Of a stretch of DNA of 23,437 bases, positions 21,276 through 23,437 are shown piece after piece. Positions within the stretch are counted from its first letter, which is position 1, and the number at the start of each line of letters is the position of its first letter. A model generated the notes under the pieces. That model ran no database searches. It saw only the letters and a list, made by a program, of their open reading frames with translations, and was not told the origin of the DNA. Location: the IMG/VR virus record IMGVR_UViG_3300046007_012096, positions 1-23,437 of that record. One strand, given 5' to 3'. The position numbers and the translations under genes were made by a program. Origin of the DNA: a virus.

Positions 21276-22198
21276 CCTTCGTCTTCTACATCCTCATCGT
21301 CGTCCATGGGAACGGTGATCTGCTTGTCGCGCAAGAGGCGAAGCTGCTCCTCGACGGGCAGGCACTTCTTCATCTTCTCGCGCATGTAGTACACAACCGT
21401 GATGCGCTCGGCGTCGTCGGTGATCGGCACCATCGGCGTGACGCCGTGCCAGTCGTGTGAGTTGAACATCAGCAGGTCGCCGTTCTGCATCTCGACGCCG
21501 ACCTTGTACTCCGGGAACACGAGCCATCCCCCGGTGAACTGCCCTCGCCGAACCATGCCGATGACGCCGATGCCGTCCTTGTAGTCACCGCGATCGGTGT
21601 GCGTCGCAGCCGGTGCCACGTTGTTGTTGACCGTGAGCGTGGTGAAGGGTCCGCCTTCGATCAGGTACTCGGGCGGGCACTTGGCGCACGCCTCCATCTG
21701 CTTGGCGTACCGCTTCGGCGCAGCGGCCTTCATCACCTCGGCGGTGCGTCGCACCATCGGCAGGAGCGTCGCCCACTCGGCGGGGAACTTGCCGGTGAAC
21801 ATCGTCTCCCGACAGAAGGGGAAGCGCCCCCCTTGGCGGTCGAAGTAGCCAACGATGGCGCTGGCCACGAGGTGGATCTTGCCTTCGGCGGTGCGCGTCC
21901 TGCTACTCTTGCTGGACGTGCCGTCTTCCGCCATGGCGTACTGACGCGTCGCGCCAGCGTAGGCCCCTCGGTTGTCGGTCTTGTACTTCCGCAACTCGTG
22001 GAGCGCCGGGTACGCCAAGTCGATCACCTCTTCGCTGATGGCTCGCTTGCGGAACATGACGAGAGGGTCGCCGTTCGGCTTGTAGACATCGCAGTCGCCG
22101 TCAAGCCGAAGCGTCACTTCGGCTTCTGTCACCATCCGCCCGCGAAGGGCCTCGCCGTTACTGACGCGCGAGCGAAGCTGCACGACCGGTACGGACAC
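21272..22198 (-). CDS. TET/JBP-family 2-oxoglutarate/Fe(II) dioxygenase
   Basis: A 308-residue dioxygenase of the TET/JBP type, which oxidises the methyl group of 5-methylcytosine (TET) or thymine (JBP) in DNA. The family order is present: G-Y-F-D-R-Q-G-G (117-124) and F-C-R-E-T-M-F-T (128-135), then F-T-T-L-T-V-N-N-N (185-193), the iron-binding H-T-D (His 200, Asp 202) followed by R-G-D, G-G-W-L-V-F-P-E-Y (223-231), N-G-D-L-L-M-F (239-245), distal His 251 in D-W-H-G, and Arg 265 in E-R-I-T-V-V-Y-Y for 2-oxoglutarate. All catalytic residues are intact. The GTG start has a near-perfect GGAGGTGAT site; the gene overlaps the end of the ParB-like gene by 41 nt. The glycosyltransferase neighbours make 5-methylcytosine the more likely substrate. 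Confidence 0.88.
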   Translation of the reverse strand: MSVPVVQLRSRVSNGEALRGRMVTEAEVTLRLDGDCDVYKPNGDPLVMFRKRAISEEVIDLAYPALHELRKYKTDNRGAYAGATRQYAMAEDGTSSKSSRTRTAEGKIHLVASAIVGYFDRQGGRFPFCRETMFTGKFPAEWATLLPMVRRTAEVMKAAAPKRYAKQMEACAKCPPEYLIEGGPFTTLTVNNNVAPAATHTDRGDYKDGIGVIGMVRRGQFTGGWLVFPEYKVGVEMQNGDLLMFNSHDWHGVTPMVPITDDAERITVVYYMREKMKKCLPVEEQLRLLRDKQITVPMDDDEDVEDEG

Positions 22199-22859
22199 GG
22201 CGCATCACCTCCAGCACGATCTCACTGACAGAGCGGGCGTTCACGGAAGCCCCGAACTCATCCATCATCTGCACGAACTCCTCGTGCTGCTCCTTGTCGA
22301 AGAAGAGCTGCACCATGCGAATGTGAGGCGTGCTGAGCGTTGGCGTTCCAACGGGCGCTGCCTCCAACGGCGGACGCGCATCAGCGACGTAGCCGTCAAG
22401 CTCCTCGGCTTCGACCGCCATGTAACGCATCAAGTCGTCTTGCGCGATGCCAAGCTCCAGCCCGAGATCAGGAGCCTCAAGCTCCAACTGAATGTCGCGC
22501 ACCAGCGCCGCCAGCAAGTCGTCTTGGAACTTGCCGCGCTTGCTGTTCATCTTCACGGTCAGCGCCTTCGCCTGCGCTTCCGTCAGGTTCTCCAGGAACA
22601 CCATCGGCCCCTTCTTGAACCCCAACTCGCGCGCCACCGTCCATCGGTGCTCGCCGTCGATGATCAGGTTCTTCTTCTCGCCGCTCGCGTCGGTGCCCCA
22701 AATCAGCAGCGCCTGACTGCTCAGCCATCCGTCGGTCTGCAATCCGGTCTTCAGCGCATCGCGCTCAAAGGCCGTCATGCGGTTCGGGTTCCACGGGTTC
22801 GCCGCCACTCCCTCCAACGTCTTCAACTCCACCTTGCCCACAATCTTCGCTTCGCTCAT
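22158..22859 (-). CDS. ParB/Srx-fold protein heading the modification cassette
   Basis: A 233-residue protein. I chose the ATG at 22859 because GAGGAGG lies just upstream; the frame is open to 22886. Residues 11-80 form a ParB/sulfiredoxin-like domain: N-P-W-N-P-N-R-M (21-28), then L-I-I-D-G-E-H-R-W-T-V-A-R-E-L-G (65-80), the conserved D/G-E-H-R loop that binds CTP or ATP in ParB-type proteins. The rest is charged and helical, without the usual HTH and dimer domains of a chromosome-segregation ParB. It is the first gene of the five-gene chain and its end overlaps the TET-like gene. ParB-like proteins occur in other phage DNA-modification loci; target choice or a nucleotide-dependent switch is a possible role. 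Confidence 0.82.
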   Translation of the reverse strand: MSEAKIVGKVELKTLEGVAANPWNPNRMTAFERDALKTGLQTDGWLSSQALLIWGTDASGEKKNLIIDGEHRWTVARELGFKKGPMVFLENLTEAQAKALTVKMNSKRGKFQDDLLAALVRDIQLELEAPDLGLELGIAQDDLMRYMAVEAEELDGYVADARPPLEAAPVGTPTLSTPHIRMVQLFFDKEQHEEFVQMMDEFGASVNARSVSEIVLEVMRRVRTGRAASLARQ

Positions 22860-23437
22860 CGTGACCTCCTCGCGATTCACTCGCACTCTGCCTCGCGCTC
22901 CTCGCGCACGTCAAGTCGCACGCGCCCACTCGCACCCTCTGCACGCGCACGCAAGTCCTTCGCGCCCCCGCTGACTGCATCCTGCACGCGTCAGCCGATG
23001 CGAAGTCGCTGAGGGCAACTTTGTAAAATTTCCCACGGTCGCTTCTGGCCACCCCAGTCCATCAGGCCCCCCTTGAAACCCCCCTCACCCCCCCTGCGTC
23101 GGCGCGGCTTCGGCCTGGGCTCTGGGCGGTCGCGCCAGCGCCCTCCAGCGTCGCGCCAGCGTGACCACGGGGTCGGCTCGGGGGGCGCGGTGCTGAGCCC
23201 CTGACCAATCGCGCTAACGGCTCGCCAGGGGCGCCCGTGGTCCCTAACGCCCGTTTAGAGCCACGGGCACACCGGCGACGCCGAACGCGCCATCGCGCGG
23301 AGGCCCCTAGGTGCCTCACCAGCGCGATTCCGCCCCTAGGGGCACCAGCGCCACGTCGGGCGCCCGAAACGCGCGCCAAGGGGCCAAAGCGGCGCGGCAA
23401 TCCTGGCCAACGCACGCGCCGTGCCTTCTGCGTTTTT
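22860..23437. other. Non-coding repeat-rich region upstream of the cassette
   Basis: I see no convincing gene in these 578 nt. Frames that stay open are Arg/Ala/Gly-rich shadows. An A/T-rich island (23019-23033) in C/G-rich DNA could carry the cassette's promoter, but no good -35/-10 pair is seen. Beyond about 23060 come a 12-bp direct repeat (23128-23139 and 23149-23160), five CCAGCG copies between 23134 and 23350, a GCCCGTGG/CCACGGGC dyad (23233-23240 and 23261-23268), and two related GCCCCTAGG elements (23303 and 23332; the second a 12-bp palindrome). A 6-bp stem followed by T residues closes the window (23409-23437). This could be an origin, packaging site or regulatory hub. Confidence 0.5.

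Noticed and set aside
23019-23033. Promoter at the A/T-rich island before the modification cassette
   Set aside because: TTTACA is present on the minus strand but no acceptable -10 box is found at the right distance; kept only as a weak possibility in the non-coding entry.
23062-23415. 117-codon minus-strand frame near the right edge
   Set aside because: Arg/Gly/Ala/Pro-rich with no motif or ribosome site, in a repeat-rich block that looks non-coding.
1-23437. CRISPR arrays, rRNA, tRNA or insertion sequences
   Set aside because: No spaced identical repeats, no RNA-gene signature and no transposase were seen on either strand.

Overview
The window is a GC-rich piece of a tailed double-stranded DNA bacteriophage genome, either free or as a prophage. 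No bacterial housekeeping gene is visible. The phage assignment rests on a large terminase, an SPP1-type portal, a MuF-type minor head protein, a scaffold, an HK97-fold-type coat protein and a fiber, packed on one strand with many 4-nt start/stop overlaps. No tail tube, sheath, tape measure, nozzle or replication gene lies in the window, so tail type and lifestyle cannot be decided. The host is probably a GC-rich bacterium, but nothing identifies it.

Layout. (1) 1-14760, minus strand: the virion and packaging operon. In transcription order it holds TerL, an unknown 176-aa protein, a lytic transglycosylase-like protein, small proteins (two Cys-rich), a 663-aa fiber, two small proteins, the portal, a MuF protein, four small virion-type proteins, the scaffold and the coat protein. 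The coat gene is split by an apparent -1 frameshift. After a terminator and a nested dyad holding a run of ten G comes a DNA topoisomerase IB gene that runs off the left edge. (2) 14761-14934: a short divergent control region with several dyads. (3) 14935-18611, plus strand: an amidoligase, a gamma-glutamylcyclotransferase (GGCT), an unknown 140-aa protein, a second GGCT-fold protein, a 34-aa membrane peptide and a small serine recombinase. The last four are chained by ATGA overlaps. A hairpin and a conserved phage protein of uncertain function follow. (4) 18585-22859, minus strand: five overlapping genes, in order a ParB-like protein, a TET/JBP-family dioxygenase, a GT-B-like glycosyltransferase, a TET-associated-type glycosyltransferase and a radical SAM/SPASM enzyme. 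(5) 22860-23437: non-coding, C/G-rich and repeat-rich.

How it may work. Region 4 reads as a DNA hypermodification cassette. TET/JBP enzymes oxidise 5-methylcytosine in DNA to 5-hydroxymethylcytosine, the glycosyltransferases could then add sugars, and the radical SAM enzyme could remodel the base or adduct. Such DNA would be expected to resist host restriction. No cytosine-C5 methyltransferase is in the window; it would have to lie outside or come from the host. Region 3 is a second, separate candidate system: an ATP-dependent COOH-NH2 ligase paired with two enzymes of the fold that cleaves gamma-glutamyl linkages, plus a membrane peptide. This suggests making and trimming a gamma-glutamyl-type amide on an unknown substrate.

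All family assignments come from motifs read by eye. No database search was run.
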